From Thermoanaerobaculia bacterium (GTDB taxonomy: Bacteria > Acidobacteriota > Thermoanaerobaculia > Gp7-AA8), in contig JAMPYE010000006.1 of assembly GCA_023700825.1 (NCBI GenBank), positions 1-25,482 of the forward strand: DNA of 25,482 nucleotides, written 5' to 3'. The translations under genes were made by a program, and so were the position numbers. The notes under the pieces are model-generated. The model made no database searches, was not told the DNA's origin, and was given only the letters and a program-made list of their open reading frames with translations. Position 1 is the stretch's first letter; each line of letters begins with the position of its first letter. Positions 14,587-22,590 of this stretch are shown one piece after another.

Positions 14587-16926
14587 ATGCGCATCCTCGG
14601 TCGGTACATCGTCAAAGAAATCGTCGGACCGACCTTCCTCGGTTTCTGCTTCTATACCTTCGTCATCCTGATGAACCAGCTGTTCCGGCTCGCGGAGATG
14701 ATCATCCGCCGCTCCCTGCCGGCCTCCACCGTTCTCCAGCTACTGGGTCTCTCCCTCCCGCACGTCATCGTTCTGACGATTCCGATGGCGCTCCTGTTCG
14801 GCGTTCTCATTGCCGTGGGACGGCTCTCGTCGGACTCCGAGATCATCGCGATGCGCTCGGTCGGCGTCTCGACCACAGCGATCTACCGCCCCGTTTTCTA
14901 CGTCTCCTTCGTCGTGTTCATTCTCAATCTCTGGGTGATGAACTTCCTCACGCCCTGGGGCAATACCTCCCTCGAATCGCTCAAGGCCGAGATCTTCACC
15001 TCGAGCGTCGAGCGCGAGATCCGCCCGCGCGTGTTCTACGACGAGTATCCGAACCGCGTGATCTACGTGAACGACATCGCTCCCAACGGCGACTGGAACG
15101 GCGTATTCATCTCCGACACGACCACGCCCGACCGGCAGCAGATCATCGTCGCAAAGAGCGGCCGCCTCACCGTGACACCCGGCGCCGGGCAGCTCTGGGT
15201 CGAGCTCCACGACGCGGAGAACCATTTCTTCAGCGCGAAGAACCCCACACGATACGACCACGTGCGGAATGCCTCGCAGCGAATCCTCCTGCCGGATCAG
15301 TTCTCCTCGCCTCCCAAGGCCGTTTCCCGGTCGATCCGGTCCATGAACGTCGTCGAGCTCCGGGAAGAATCAGTCCGGCTTAGCGCTAGTCTCGGGGACA
15401 AGGACTCGCTCGCGGACTACCGCATTGCCCTGGTCGAGATGCATAAAAAGATCTCGATTCCCTTCGCCTGCCTCGCTTTCGGCATCGTGGCGCTCCCGCT
15501 CGGAATCACCAACCGGCGCGGCGGGAAAAGCTCAGGATTCACTTTAAGTATTGGCGTGATCCTCCTCTACTATCTGCTGCTTTCGAACGGCGAGGAAATG
15601 GCGAGGACCGGGCGACTGCCTGCCTGGCTCGCGATGTGGCTTCCGAACGTCATTCTCGTCGGGATCGGCCTGTATCTCATCCGGCGCGCGAGCCGCGATG
15701 CCGGGGGCTCGTCTCGCGCGGGGCGCGCCGCAGAATGGCTGCGAGGGCTTCTCGAGCGCGTTCACATCCGCATCCGTGCCCGAATGTCGCCGGAAGTTGA
15801 CGATCCCGGCTCGTTCCTTTCGCGGCTCGACGTCCGCTTCCCGAACACGCTCGATCGGTACGTGCTGCGCCACTTCGGGCAGACGCTCCTGTTCATCGTC
15901 CTGTCGGTGGTCGTTCTCCAGATGGTCGTCGACTACTCGGAGATGGCCGGTGACATCGCCGAGAACAGAATCCCTGCACAGATGGTCGCGGAGTATTACA
16001 GGAACTTGACCCTCGTCGTTCTGGACAAGACGATCCCGATTTCGATCCTTGCGGGCACCTTGATCTGCTTCGGGATGCTCTCCCGAACCAGCGAGATCAC
16101 GGCGATGAAGGCTTCGGGGGTATCGCTCTACCGCCTCGCGCTCCCCGTCGTGATCGTCGCCGGGATCTTCTCGGTGTTCGCCTACCTCCTCCTCGACTTC
16201 GTCCTGCCCTACACGAACGAGAAAGTTGCGACGCTCAAGAGCCAGATCAAAGGCAAGCCGATGCGGCGAAGCGTCAGTGTCCAGCAGCGCCAGTGGGTCT
16301 TCGGCAAGGGGCGGTATCTCTTCAACTTCCTCTCGTACGACAAGGCGACGCACGCTCTGTCGCAGGTTCAGGTGCTCGAGTTCGATCCGGTGGAGATGCG
16401 CCTCACGCGGCGGGTCTACGCCGAGGAGGCTAGGTTCGACGGTTCGGGATGGGTGTTCGTGAACGGGTGGGTCCGCTCCTTTGACGAAGCGGGAAGCGCG
16501 TCGTTCACGCCGATCAACCAGCCGGTCCGGCTCCATTACCCGGAGCGCCCCGAGTACTTCACCTCCGACTTCAAGCTACCGAATCAGATGACGTACTCCG
16601 AGTTGCGTCGCTACATCCGCGACCTGGAGATCTCCGGCTACTCTTCGGAGGAGTTGCGCGTTCAGCTCTACCAGAAGACGGCGTGGCCGTTCGTCAGTCT
16701 CGTGATGGCTCTCATCGCGCTGCCCTTCTCGTTCCGAATCGGCAAGCGCGGAGCGCTCTACGGAGTCGGTGTCGCGCTTTTCCTAGCCTTCGTCTACTGG
16801 GCGCTCTACGGCGTCTTCACGAAATTTGGAGAGGTCGGGAACCTCCCGGCGCTGTTGTCCGCCTGGAGCGCCAACGTCCTCTTCATGATCGCCGCGGTGT
16901 ATCTGTTCGTCCACGCTGAAACCTGA
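14587..16926 (+). CDS. lptF/lptG: Fused LptF-LptG LPS export permease
   Basis: Encodes 779 residues, about twice a normal LptF or LptG (around 360), in one uninterrupted frame. The first half (1 to about 375) has the YjgP/YjgQ layout: ILGRYIVKEIVGPTFLGF, membrane helices near the start, a periplasmic jellyroll, then three closing helices (FACLAFGIVALPLGI...). A basic linker (about 376-415) follows. The second half repeats the same plan from about 418: LDRYVLRHFGQTLLF, the FGMLSRTSEITAMKASGVS coupling motif, a second periplasmic domain, and closing helices with VSLVMALIALPFSFRIG. The first half has the same coupling feature in DSEIIAMRSVGVS. It would form the entire LPS permease with LptB. It has no ribosome-binding site. 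Confidence 0.92.
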   Translation: MRILGRYIVKEIVGPTFLGFCFYTFVILMNQLFRLAEMIIRRSLPASTVLQLLGLSLPHVIVLTIPMALLFGVLIAVGRLSSDSEIIAMRSVGVSTTAIYRPVFYVSFVVFILNLWVMNFLTPWGNTSLESLKAEIFTSSVEREIRPRVFYDEYPNRVIYVNDIAPNGDWNGVFISDTTTPDRQQIIVAKSGRLTVTPGAGQLWVELHDAENHFFSAKNPTRYDHVRNASQRILLPDQFSSPPKAVSRSIRSMNVVELREESVRLSASLGDKDSLADYRIALVEMHKKISIPFACLAFGIVALPLGITNRRGGKSSGFTLSIGVILLYYLLLSNGEEMARTGRLPAWLAMWLPNVILVGIGLYLIRRASRDAGGSSRAGRAAEWLRGLLERVHIRIRARMSPEVDDPGSFLSRLDVRFPNTLDRYVLRHFGQTLLFIVLSVVVLQMVVDYSEMAGDIAENRIPAQMVAEYYRNLTLVVLDKTIPISILAGTLICFGMLSRTSEITAMKASGVSLYRLALPVVIVAGIFSVFAYLLLDFVLPYTNEKVATLKSQIKGKPMRRSVSVQQRQWVFGKGRYLFNFLSYDKATHALSQVQVLEFDPVEMRLTRRVYAEEARFDGSGWVFVNGWVRSFDEAGSASFTPINQPVRLHYPERPEYFTSDFKLPNQMTYSELRRYIRDLEISGYSSEELRVQLYQKTAWPFVSLVMALIALPFSFRIGKRGALYGVGVALFLAFVYWALYGVFTKFGEVGNLPALLSAWSANVLFMIAAVYLFVHAET

Positions 16927-16959
16927 GTCGGCCCTGGGCCGTCAAAAGGTTTGCGCGCC

Positions 16960-16978
16960 CGAGGACCACGAGTCCTCG
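16960..16978 (+). other. 7-bp hairpin after the lptF/lptG gene
   Basis: CGAGGAC (16960-16966), loop CACGA, GTCCTCG (16972-16978) is a perfect 7-bp stem 33 nt after the stop codon. No T-run follows. It may mark the mRNA 3' end through Rho or processing, since a new promoter for kdsD follows. Confidence 0.35.
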
Positions 16979-17002
16979 CGATCTGTCCATCACTCTGCGA
17001 CG

Positions 17003-17030
17003 TTGCGAATGCCGCGGCACGCGCTAGAAT
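17003..17030 (+). promoter_or_regulatory. Promoter of kdsD: TTGCGA, 16 nt, TAGAAT
   Basis: TTGCGA (17003-17008) and TAGAAT (17025-17030) are spaced by 16 nt. The -10 ends 11 nt before the kdsD ATG, leaving a leader of about 4-5 nt. There is no Shine-Dalgarno. The -10 is identical to that of parA. Confidence 0.6.
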
Positions 17031-17041
17031 TCGCAGCACCA

Positions 17042-18043
17042 ATGAACAGACCTACATCAGAGGCCGTTGCCGACCTCCGGAGCCATCCTGCGATCCGGGA
17101 GGCCCGGCGCGTGATCGAGGTCGAGGCTGCCGCGATCACCGGCCTGCTCGACAACCTTGGCCAGGAGTTCGTCGATGCCGTCGAGTTGATCCGAGGCGGC
17201 GCCGGCAGGGTCGTGACGATGGGCATGGGTAAGTCGGGCATCATCTGCCGCAAGATCTCGTCGACGCTCGCTTCGACCGGGACCCCCTCGTTCTTTCTCC
17301 ACCCGGCAGAAGCCGTTCACGGCGACCTGGGGATGGTGGTTCCGGGCGACGTCGTTCTCGCGATCTCGTTCTCTGGCGAGTCCGAGGAGATCGTCCGGCT
17401 GCTCGACCCGATCAAGCGGCTCGGCGCGAAGTTGATCGCAATCACCGGGAAGCCCTCGTCCACTCTCGCCCGCAACGCGGACATTCACCTCTCCGCGGCG
17501 ATTCGCGAGGAGGCGTGCCCGCTCGGCCTGGCTCCGACAGCATCGACCACCGCCACGCTCGCACTCGGTGACGCGCTGGCGATGGCTCTCCTCGTCAGCA
17601 AGGGTTTCCGCGAGGAAGACTTCGCGATCCTTCACCCGGGCGGAAAGCTGGGAAAGCGCTTCCTTCGCGTTCGCGACCTCATGCATACGGGAGCCGCCAT
17701 CCCGCTCGTCCAGGGAACGACCCCGATGCGCGACGTCATCTACGAGATGTCGAAGAAGGGCTTCGGTATCGCAGCGGTTGTCGACGAGGCCGGCGGCCTG
17801 CTCGGCGTGATCTCCGACGGGGACCTTCGCCGCCTAATCGAGCGCGACGAGCACATTCTTCAGAAGACCGGTGGCCAGTGCTACAAGCCGAATCCGTTCC
17901 TGATCGATCCGAACGAGTTCGCGTCGGCGGCCCTCCAGGTGATGGAGCAGCGGAAGATCACGTCACTTTTCATTCTTGGCGACGGGCGCCGCGTCGAGGG
18001 AATCCTGCATCTCCACGATCTATGGGGTCTCGAACTATTCTGA
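17042..18043 (+). CDS. kdsD: D-arabinose 5-phosphate isomerase (KpsF/GutQ/KdsD family)
   Basis: Encodes 333 residues (E. coli KdsD 328) from the ATG at 17042. An in-frame TTG at 17003 would sit in the -35 box of the promoter and is rejected. The N-terminal SIS domain (about 45-185) has the family motif MGMGKSGIICRKISSTLASTG followed by PSFFLHPAEAVHGDLGMV. Two CBS domains follow (about 215-333), with HTGAAIPLV and DGDLRRLIER. It converts ribulose 5-phosphate to arabinose 5-phosphate, the first step to Kdo for LPS. HPGGKLGKR between the domains is also typical. It heads an operon with a small unknown gene and lolA. Confidence 0.94.
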   Translation: MNRPTSEAVADLRSHPAIREARRVIEVEAAAITGLLDNLGQEFVDAVELIRGGAGRVVTMGMGKSGIICRKISSTLASTGTPSFFLHPAEAVHGDLGMVVPGDVVLAISFSGESEEIVRLLDPIKRLGAKLIAITGKPSSTLARNADIHLSAAIREEACPLGLAPTASTTATLALGDALAMALLVSKGFREEDFAILHPGGKLGKRFLRVRDLMHTGAAIPLVQGTTPMRDVIYEMSKKGFGIAAVVDEAGGLLGVISDGDLRRLIERDEHILQKTGGQCYKPNPFLIDPNEFASAALQVMEQRKITSLFILGDGRRVEGILHLHDLWGLELF

Positions 18044-18052
18044 GGTGAGCGG

Positions 18053-18421
18053 ATGGAAGACAACGCGAATACGGCAGTCGTACTGCGCTACAGGGATGGC
18101 AGCACGGCTCGTGGCGCCGAGGCGCCCGAGATCGACCTCGCGCGCCAGGCGGTGCTCCTGCCGGGCTCGGCTGAGATCTCGTTCGACGATCTCAAGGCCG
18201 TTTTCTTCCAGAAGGCGCCGTCAGCGGAGCCCAGCGACGACTCCGGCCACGCCTCGATCGTGTCAGTGGAATTCGACGACGGTGAGATCATCCGGGGCCG
18301 GGCCTACGACTACAATCCGGTAGCTTCAGGCTTTTTTCTCTCCCCTCTCGAGGATCCCAGGATCTCTCGGATTTTCGTCGTGAGCGCGGCCGTGGTCGCG
18401 ATCGAAGTCGAGAAACTCTGA
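18053..18421 (+). CDS. Small protein of unknown function with an internal duplication
   Basis: Encodes 122 residues with a good ribosome-binding site (GAGGTG at 18042-18047). No signal peptide or membrane segment is seen, so it is likely cytoplasmic. The two halves look alike. Residues of about 7-50 (VVLRYRDGSTARG...DLARQAVLLP...LKAVFF) and about 67-120 (VSVEFDDGEIIRG...YNPVASGFFLSP...VVAIEVEKL) share a beta-rich V-x-F/Y-x-DG-x-x-x-RG pattern followed by a hydrophobic strand. This suggests two small beta-barrel units. I cannot name the family with confidence. It lies 9 bp after kdsD and shares one base with the lolA start, so it is probably made together with envelope genes. Confidence 0.8.
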   Translation: MEDNANTAVVLRYRDGSTARGAEAPEIDLARQAVLLPGSAEISFDDLKAVFFQKAPSAEPSDDSGHASIVSVEFDDGEIIRGRAYDYNPVASGFFLSPLEDPRISRIFVVSAAVVAIEVEKL

Positions 18422-19035
18422 TGGGTCCGCGACGATTCGCCCCGGCAATGGCACTGATCCTGGTGACTCTCGCCACCCCGATCGCGTCGGCGGGTGACGC
18501 CGAGAACGTGACCGCGCTCCTGCGGGGCTGCGAGGGAAGCTCGGCGGAGTTCGTCCAGAAGTTCCTGCCGAAGGGTTTCAAGAAGGAGAAGATCGAGCGT
18601 GGCAACGTCGTTTTCGGTACGTTGCCGGCGATGCGCTGGGCCTACGCCGACCCGGAGAAGAAGGAATTCGTTTTCGACGGAACGACCTCGTGGCTCTGGG
18701 TTCCGGCCGACCGGCAGGTGACCGTCCACGAACTGACGGAGGAGGAGCGCGCCGCGCTCCCCTTCTTTGCACTCTCCGATCCCTCCCGGATCGCGAAGCA
18801 GTTCACCCTGTCGCGCAGCGGCCGCACGACGACTCTCAAGGCGCGCGATCGCAAGGCGATGCTTCTCGAGATCAGCGTAGAGGCCGCGAGCGACGGGCGC
18901 CTTTCGCGGCTCAGGTACCTCGATTCGCAGGGAAACGCCACGACTTTCGAGTTTTCGCGCTTTGCCGCGGCGCCCGCTGGACGTGAGGCGTTCACCTTCG
19001 TTCCTCCGCCCGGCGTAGACGTCGTTCGCAACTGA
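18421..19035 (+). CDS. lolA: Outer-membrane lipoprotein carrier protein LolA
   Basis: Encodes 204 residues, the usual size. The signal peptide has a hydrophobic stretch AMALILVTLA and a probable cleavage after A24 (ASA-GD). The mature protein has the LolA pattern: an early FVQKF segment, then RGNVVFGTLPAMRWAYADPEKKEFVFDGTTSWLWVPADRQV, where the P-x-x-x-RW-Y and the W-x-Y/W-x-P-x-x-x-QV blocks define the family. It shuttles lipoproteins from LolCDE across the periplasm. The start ATG overlaps the preceding stop by one base. lolB is not in the window. Confidence 0.9.
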   Translation: MGPRRFAPAMALILVTLATPIASAGDAENVTALLRGCEGSSAEFVQKFLPKGFKKEKIERGNVVFGTLPAMRWAYADPEKKEFVFDGTTSWLWVPADRQVTVHELTEEERAALPFFALSDPSRIAKQFTLSRSGRTTTLKARDRKAMLLEISVEAASDGRLSRLRYLDSQGNATTFEFSRFAAAPAGREAFTFVPPPGVDVVRN

Positions 19036-19109
19036 GGCCTGCGCGCACCCGGGCCCCTCGTTCGAGCGTCGTTCCCGGGGCTGCTGTCGATTTCCGGGCG
19101 CGACCTCAC

Positions 19110-19115
19110 TACAAT
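19110..19115 (+). promoter_or_regulatory. Candidate -10 box (TACAAT) upstream of yajQ
   Basis: TACAAT at 19110-19115 lies 59 nt before the yajQ ATG in a 139-bp gap, and a weak -35 (TCGATT, 19087-19092) is 17 nt upstream. Unlike the close-in boxes, this one leaves a leader of about 50 nt that includes a normal ribosome-binding site, AGGAGA (19161-19166). Confidence 0.4.
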
Positions 19116-19174
19116 GCGCAGGCCCCGCCTCCGCCGATCGCGGAGCACGATCCGGGGCGCAGGAGACGCGACGC

Positions 19175-19675
19175 ATGGCACAGGAAAACTCGTTCGACGT
19201 GGTGTCGAAAATCGACATGCAGGAAGTCGCCAACGCGATCCAGCAGGCGAAAAAGGAGATCGAGACCCGGTTCGACTTCAAGAACAGCAAGTCGGACATC
19301 GAGCTCAAGGAGAAGGACGCTGAGATCATCCTGACCAGCGACGACGAGGTGAAGCTCAAGAGCGTCAAGGACGTGCTCGAGGGGCGCCTCGTGAAGCGCA
19401 AGGTGCACCTGAAGTCGCTCGATTACCAGAAGGTCGAGGCGGCGACCATGGGCACGGTCCGGCAGCACATCAAGCTCATCCAGGGCCTCGACTCCGAGAA
19501 GGCCAAGGCGATCGTCAAGGCGATCAAGGAGACCAAGATCAAAGTGCAGGCCTCGATCCAGAGCGATCAGGTCCGGGTCGTGGGAAAGAACCGGGACGAC
19601 CTGCAGAAAGTCATCCAATTACTGCGGGATGGCGATTTCGGCGCACCACTGCAGTTCGTCAACTATCGCGGCTAG
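19175..19675 (+). CDS. YajQ family nucleotide-binding protein
   Basis: Encodes 166 residues, typical for YajQ (E. coli 163). The start ENSFDVVSKIDMQEVANAIQQAKKEIETRFDFKNSK and the end GDFGAPLQFVNYRG are the family's conserved blocks, with a duplicated ferredoxin-like fold between them. YajQ proteins bind nucleotides, and some bind cyclic di-GMP and act with transcription regulators. The role here is not known. The start has an AGGAGA ribosome-binding site with suitable spacing. The gene looks like its own transcription unit. Confidence 0.94.
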   Translation: MAQENSFDVVSKIDMQEVANAIQQAKKEIETRFDFKNSKSDIELKEKDAEIILTSDDEVKLKSVKDVLEGRLVKRKVHLKSLDYQKVEAATMGTVRQHIKLIQGLDSEKAKAIVKAIKETKIKVQASIQSDQVRVVGKNRDDLQKVIQLLRDGDFGAPLQFVNYRG

Positions 19676-19726
19676 GGTTCCCTCGTTGCCTTTCTTAACT
19701 CTGATGAATCGTTTATTCTTTGCGTC

Positions 19727-20749
19727 GTGAGCAGCCCCGGCGCCTCCACCCTCGCCGAGACCGTATCCGCCGGGTCCCCCATCGGACAGGTTCTCGAGCT
19801 CATCGCCCCGAAACTCGAACTGGTCGAGCAGGAGTTGCGTGCCAACTTCAGCTCTCCGATCAGAACGATTCAGGAGGTCGCGGACCACGTTCTCGAGGGA
19901 GGCGGCAAGCGGCTCAGGCCGACGCTGCTCCTGCTGATCGCGAAGATGCTCGGCTACGAAGGGCGCAAGGACGTCACCTTCGGCGCCGTCATCGAGTTCA
20001 TCCACACGGCCTCGCTGATTCACGACGACATCATCGACGACTCCGCGATGCGGCGCGGTCGCGCCTCGATCAACTACAAGTGGGGCAACCACCTCACGGT
20101 GCTGATCGGCGACTATCTTTACTCCCACGCGATCCGGATGGCGCTCGAGGCCGGCGACCTCGACATCGTGCAGATGCTCTGCGCGGCGACGATCGAGATG
20201 ACCGAAGGCGAGATCATGGGGCTCGCGAACAACGGGCGCGCCGACCTGACGAAAGACGAGTACTTCGACCTGATCGGCCGCAAGACCGCCGCCCTGTTCG
20301 GCGCCAGCGCCCGAGTGCCCGCGATGCTCGTCGGTCTCGACGAGTCGCGGCAGAAGACTCTCTACGATTACGGGTACAAGCTCGGCATCACGTTCCAACT
20401 CGTCGACGACCTGCTCGACTTCACGTCGAGCGAGGAGACGCTCGGCAAGCCGGTGCTCGCGGACCTCAAGGATGGCAAGGCGACGCTGCCCGTGATTCTC
20501 GCGCGCTCGCGTGCGAACGAAGCGGAGCGCCGCAAGCTGGAGAGCGTCATGCTCACGAAGTCGTTCGACGAGGTCGATCCGCTCGAAGTGCAGGAAATCG
20601 TCACACGCTACGGGGCAATCGACGAGACGCGGAAGATCGCGCGTGAGTATGCCCGTGACTGCAAGGTGTGCCTCGCGGGTTTCCCGGACTCGCCGGCGCG
20701 CGAAGCGCTCGAGTTCGCAGCCGACTTCGTGCTCGAGCGCGACCGCTGA
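19727..20749 (+). CDS. ispB: Long-chain polyprenyl diphosphate synthase (IspB type)
   Basis: Encodes 340 residues from a GTG at 19727. The family core is complete: GGGKRLRPTLLLL, the first Asp-rich motif in HDDIIDD (Asp100 to Asp104), RRGRASINYKWGN, and the second motif DDLLD (227-231) followed by LGKPVLADLKDGKATLP. It condenses isopentenyl diphosphate onto allylic primers to make the side chain of a quinone. Chain length (hepta-, octa- or longer) cannot be set from the sequence alone. It has no Shine-Dalgarno. A TATTCT box (19714-19719) lies 7 nt before the GTG, with only a poor -35. It converges on the TPR gene with a 21-bp gap. Confidence 0.92.
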   Translation: MSSPGASTLAETVSAGSPIGQVLELIAPKLELVEQELRANFSSPIRTIQEVADHVLEGGGKRLRPTLLLLIAKMLGYEGRKDVTFGAVIEFIHTASLIHDDIIDDSAMRRGRASINYKWGNHLTVLIGDYLYSHAIRMALEAGDLDIVQMLCAATIEMTEGEIMGLANNGRADLTKDEYFDLIGRKTAALFGASARVPAMLVGLDESRQKTLYDYGYKLGITFQLVDDLLDFTSSEETLGKPVLADLKDGKATLPVILARSRANEAERRKLESVMLTKSFDEVDPLEVQEIVTRYGAIDETRKIAREYARDCKVCLAGFPDSPAREALEFAADFVLERDR

Positions 20750-20770
20750 CGCCGGGCGCTCCCGAAGTGG

Positions 20771-21145
20771 CTACGAGAGCAGTTCCATCAGCTCGGTGAG
20801 CCCGGCGCGAGCACGGTTCGAGATCTCACGATCCCGCTCGTTCGCGACGCGGATCACCCGGCTGTAGGTCTCGACCGCCCGACCGTAGTCGCGCAAATGC
20901 CGGTGGTAGAGTTCGCCCTTGAGCAGCTTCGCTTCGACGTTTCCCGGCTCGACCTCCAGAATCTTGTCGAGGAAGATCAGCGCTGAGTCGAACTTGCCCT
21001 CGTCGAGGGCAATGCGGTAGCGGAGCTTGTAGAGCGCGATCAGGTCCTGGCTGGAAGGCTGAATGAAAGCACCAGGCAACACACCGCGGAGAGCGGACAC
21101 CAGCTTGCCGCCGATGCTTCCGGTTCGTTTCGCGTCAACCCGCAT
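20771..21145 (-). CDS. TPR-repeat protein of unknown function
   Basis: Encodes 124 residues from the ATG at 21145. The frame stays open to a GTG at 21223, which would add a hydrophobic N-terminus. However, a strong promoter lies inside that extension, and GGGAGG (complement of 21153-21158) sits seven bases before the inner ATG. The short start is preferred. Residues of about 35-110 form two to three tetratricopeptide-like helix pairs (YRIALDEGKFDSALIFLDKILEVEPGNVEAKLLKGELYHRHL...). There is no catalytic motif. It probably mediates protein contacts in the cytoplasm. It is a single gene divergent from coaD. Confidence 0.75.
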   Translation of the reverse strand: MRVDAKRTGSIGGKLVSALRGVLPGAFIQPSSQDLIALYKLRYRIALDEGKFDSALIFLDKILEVEPGNVEAKLLKGELYHRHLRDYGRAVETYSRVIRVANERDREISNRARAGLTELMELLS

Positions 21146-21182
21146 CCCCATCCCTCCCACAACGCTCACCGTGATATTCGTG

Positions 21183-21211
21183 ATGATAAAGGCTCGCGCG
21201 AAAATGGTCAA
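21183..21211 (-). promoter_or_regulatory. Promoter of the TPR gene: TTGACC, 17 nt, TATCAT
   Basis: On the minus strand, TTGACC (complement of 21206-21211) and TATCAT (complement of 21183-21188) are spaced 17 nt apart, each 5 of 6 to the sigma-70 consensus. The predicted start near 21176 leaves a leader of about 30 nt containing GGGAGG. This is the strongest promoter in the window and decides the gene start. Confidence 0.7.
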
Positions 21212-21248
21212 GATCTTTACCACCTCGCCGCGAGCCCGCCCGCGCTGC

Positions 21249-21254
21249 TACCAT
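21249..21254 (+). promoter_or_regulatory. Candidate -10 box (TACCAT) just before coaD
   Basis: TACCAT at 21249-21254 ends 8 nt before the coaD ATG, so transcription would begin at or next to the start codon. No convincing -35 box is seen, and the gene lacks a Shine-Dalgarno sequence. Confidence 0.3.
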
Positions 21255-21262
21255 TGCCTGCG

Positions 21263-21748
21263 ATGAAACGCGCCGTCTATCCAGGATCGTTCGACCCCCC
21301 GACCAACGGCCATCTCGACATCATCCGCAGGAGCTCGCGTCTCTTCGACGGGCTCATCGTCGCCGTTCTCGAGAACGAAGGGAAGGCTCCCCTCTTCTCC
21401 GTGGCCGAGCGCGTGGAGCTCCTCCGCACGGTGACCGCGGACATCCCCGGAGTCGAGATCCAGTCGTTCTCCGGGCTGCTCGTGAATTTCCTTTCGCGCA
21501 CCGATTCGTCCGTCGTCATCCGCGGCATCCGCGCGATCTCCGACTACGAGTACGAGCTCCAGATGGCGCTGATGAACCGCGAGCTCGCTCCCGAGGCCGA
21601 GACCATCTTCATGCTGCCCGCGGTGGAGTACACGTTCGTTTCGTCGCGCCTCGTCAAGGAAGTCTGCCGCCTCGGTGGTGACGTGTCGAACCTGGTTCCC
21701 CCCTCCGTGCTCGAGCGCCTGAGGGCGCGGCTTCAGACCGGCTCGTGA
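21263..21748 (+). CDS. coaD: Phosphopantetheine adenylyltransferase
   Basis: Encodes 161 residues, normal for CoaD, from the ATG at 21263. An in-frame TTG at 21254 would only add three residues. The nucleotidyltransferase motif GSFDPPTNGH opens the protein. RGIRAISDYEYELQMALMNREL and LPAVEYTFVSSRLVKEVCRLGGDVS are the conserved later blocks. It transfers AMP from ATP to 4'-phosphopantetheine in coenzyme A synthesis. Its last 16 bases overlap the end of the convergent permease gene on the other strand. Confidence 0.96.
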   Translation: MKRAVYPGSFDPPTNGHLDIIRRSSRLFDGLIVAVLENEGKAPLFSVAERVELLRTVTADIPGVEIQSFSGLLVNFLSRTDSSVVIRGIRAISDYEYELQMALMNRELAPEAETIFMLPAVEYTFVSSRLVKEVCRLGGDVSNLVPPSVLERLRARLQTGS

Positions 21749-22590
21749 GCTTCACTCGACGGGTCGAGCGCATCACGCGCGGCCTCCCCTAGGAATGTGC
21801 AGGCGAGCACCGTGAAAAAGACGGCGAGACCCGGGAAGAAAGCGATCCACCACGCCCGCTGGATGTAGTCGTCGGCTGACGCGAGAATGCTTCCCCACGA
21901 CGCCTGCGGCGGTTGCACGCCCAGGCCGAGAAACGAGAGCGCCGATTCCGCCGCGATCGCGGAGGCGACGCCGAACGCCGCCGACGCGACCGCCGGTCCC
22001 ATCGCTGCAGGGAGCAGGTGCCGGAACAGGATTCGGAGTCGCGACGCGCCCGCGGCGCGGGCGGCGACATCGATGTCGCCGGTGCGCAACCTCCGAATCT
22101 CGCCGCGAACGACCTTCGCGTCGCTCGTCCACGAAACCGCGACGAGCGTCGCGACCACCGACGCGAACGACGGCTCGAAAAGCGCGGCAACACCAAGCGC
22201 CAGGAAGAAGAACGGGAAACTGAGGGCGAGCTCGATCGCGCGAGAGACCGTCCAGTCGAACGCTCCCCCCGCATACCCGGCGAGAGCGCCGAGGATCGCC
22301 CCGATCCCGAGCGCCAGTAGCGCGACGGACAGGCCGACCGCGAGAGAGACGCGCGCGCCATGCACGGTTCGGGAGAAGAGATCGCGGCCCAACTCGTCGG
22401 TGCCGAACCAGTGAGAGGTGGACGGAGGGAGGAGGCGCGCCTCCAGGTCGACGCGGTCGGGCGCGAAAGGCACCAACGGAGAGCTCTCCGACGCGAGCAA
22501 CGGCGCGAGGATCGCGACCAGCATCAGCAGTCCGAGAAACGAGGCGGCGAGCATCGCCCGCCGACTGCGCACGAGTGGTTCGCGCCTCAC
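21733..22590 (-). CDS. Peptide ABC transporter permease, OppC/DppC family
   Basis: Encodes 285 residues from a GTG at 22590 that overlaps the stop of the preceding permease (GTGA). The frame is open much further upstream, but that stretch lies opposite or over the other permease gene and has no permease-like sequence, so it is rejected. The N-terminal helix (AMLAASFLGLLMLVAILAPLLA) is followed by HWFGTDELGRDLFSRTVHGARVSL, the hallmark of OppC/DppC. The EAA loop is AARAAGASRLRILFRHLLP. SALSFLGLGVQPPQASWG is also typical. Five to six membrane helices are expected. It pairs with the OppB-like protein. ATPase genes are not in the window, and opp, dpp or nickel-type specificity cannot be set. Confidence 0.92.
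   Translation of the reverse strand: MRREPLVRSRRAMLAASFLGLLMLVAILAPLLASESSPLVPFAPDRVDLEARLLPPSTSHWFGTDELGRDLFSRTVHGARVSLAVGLSVALLALGIGAILGALAGYAGGAFDWTVSRAIELALSFPFFFLALGVAALFEPSFASVVATLVAVSWTSDAKVVRGEIRRLRTGDIDVAARAAGASRLRILFRHLLPAAMGPAVASAAFGVASAIAAESALSFLGLGVQPPQASWGSILASADDYIQRAWWIAFFPGLAVFFTVLACTFLGEAARDALDPSSEAHEPV

Noticed and set aside
19048..19081. CCCGGG repeats between lolA and yajQ as a terminator
   Set aside because: The repeats are self-complementary and can pair in several ways, with a long loop and no T-run. Not strong enough to call.
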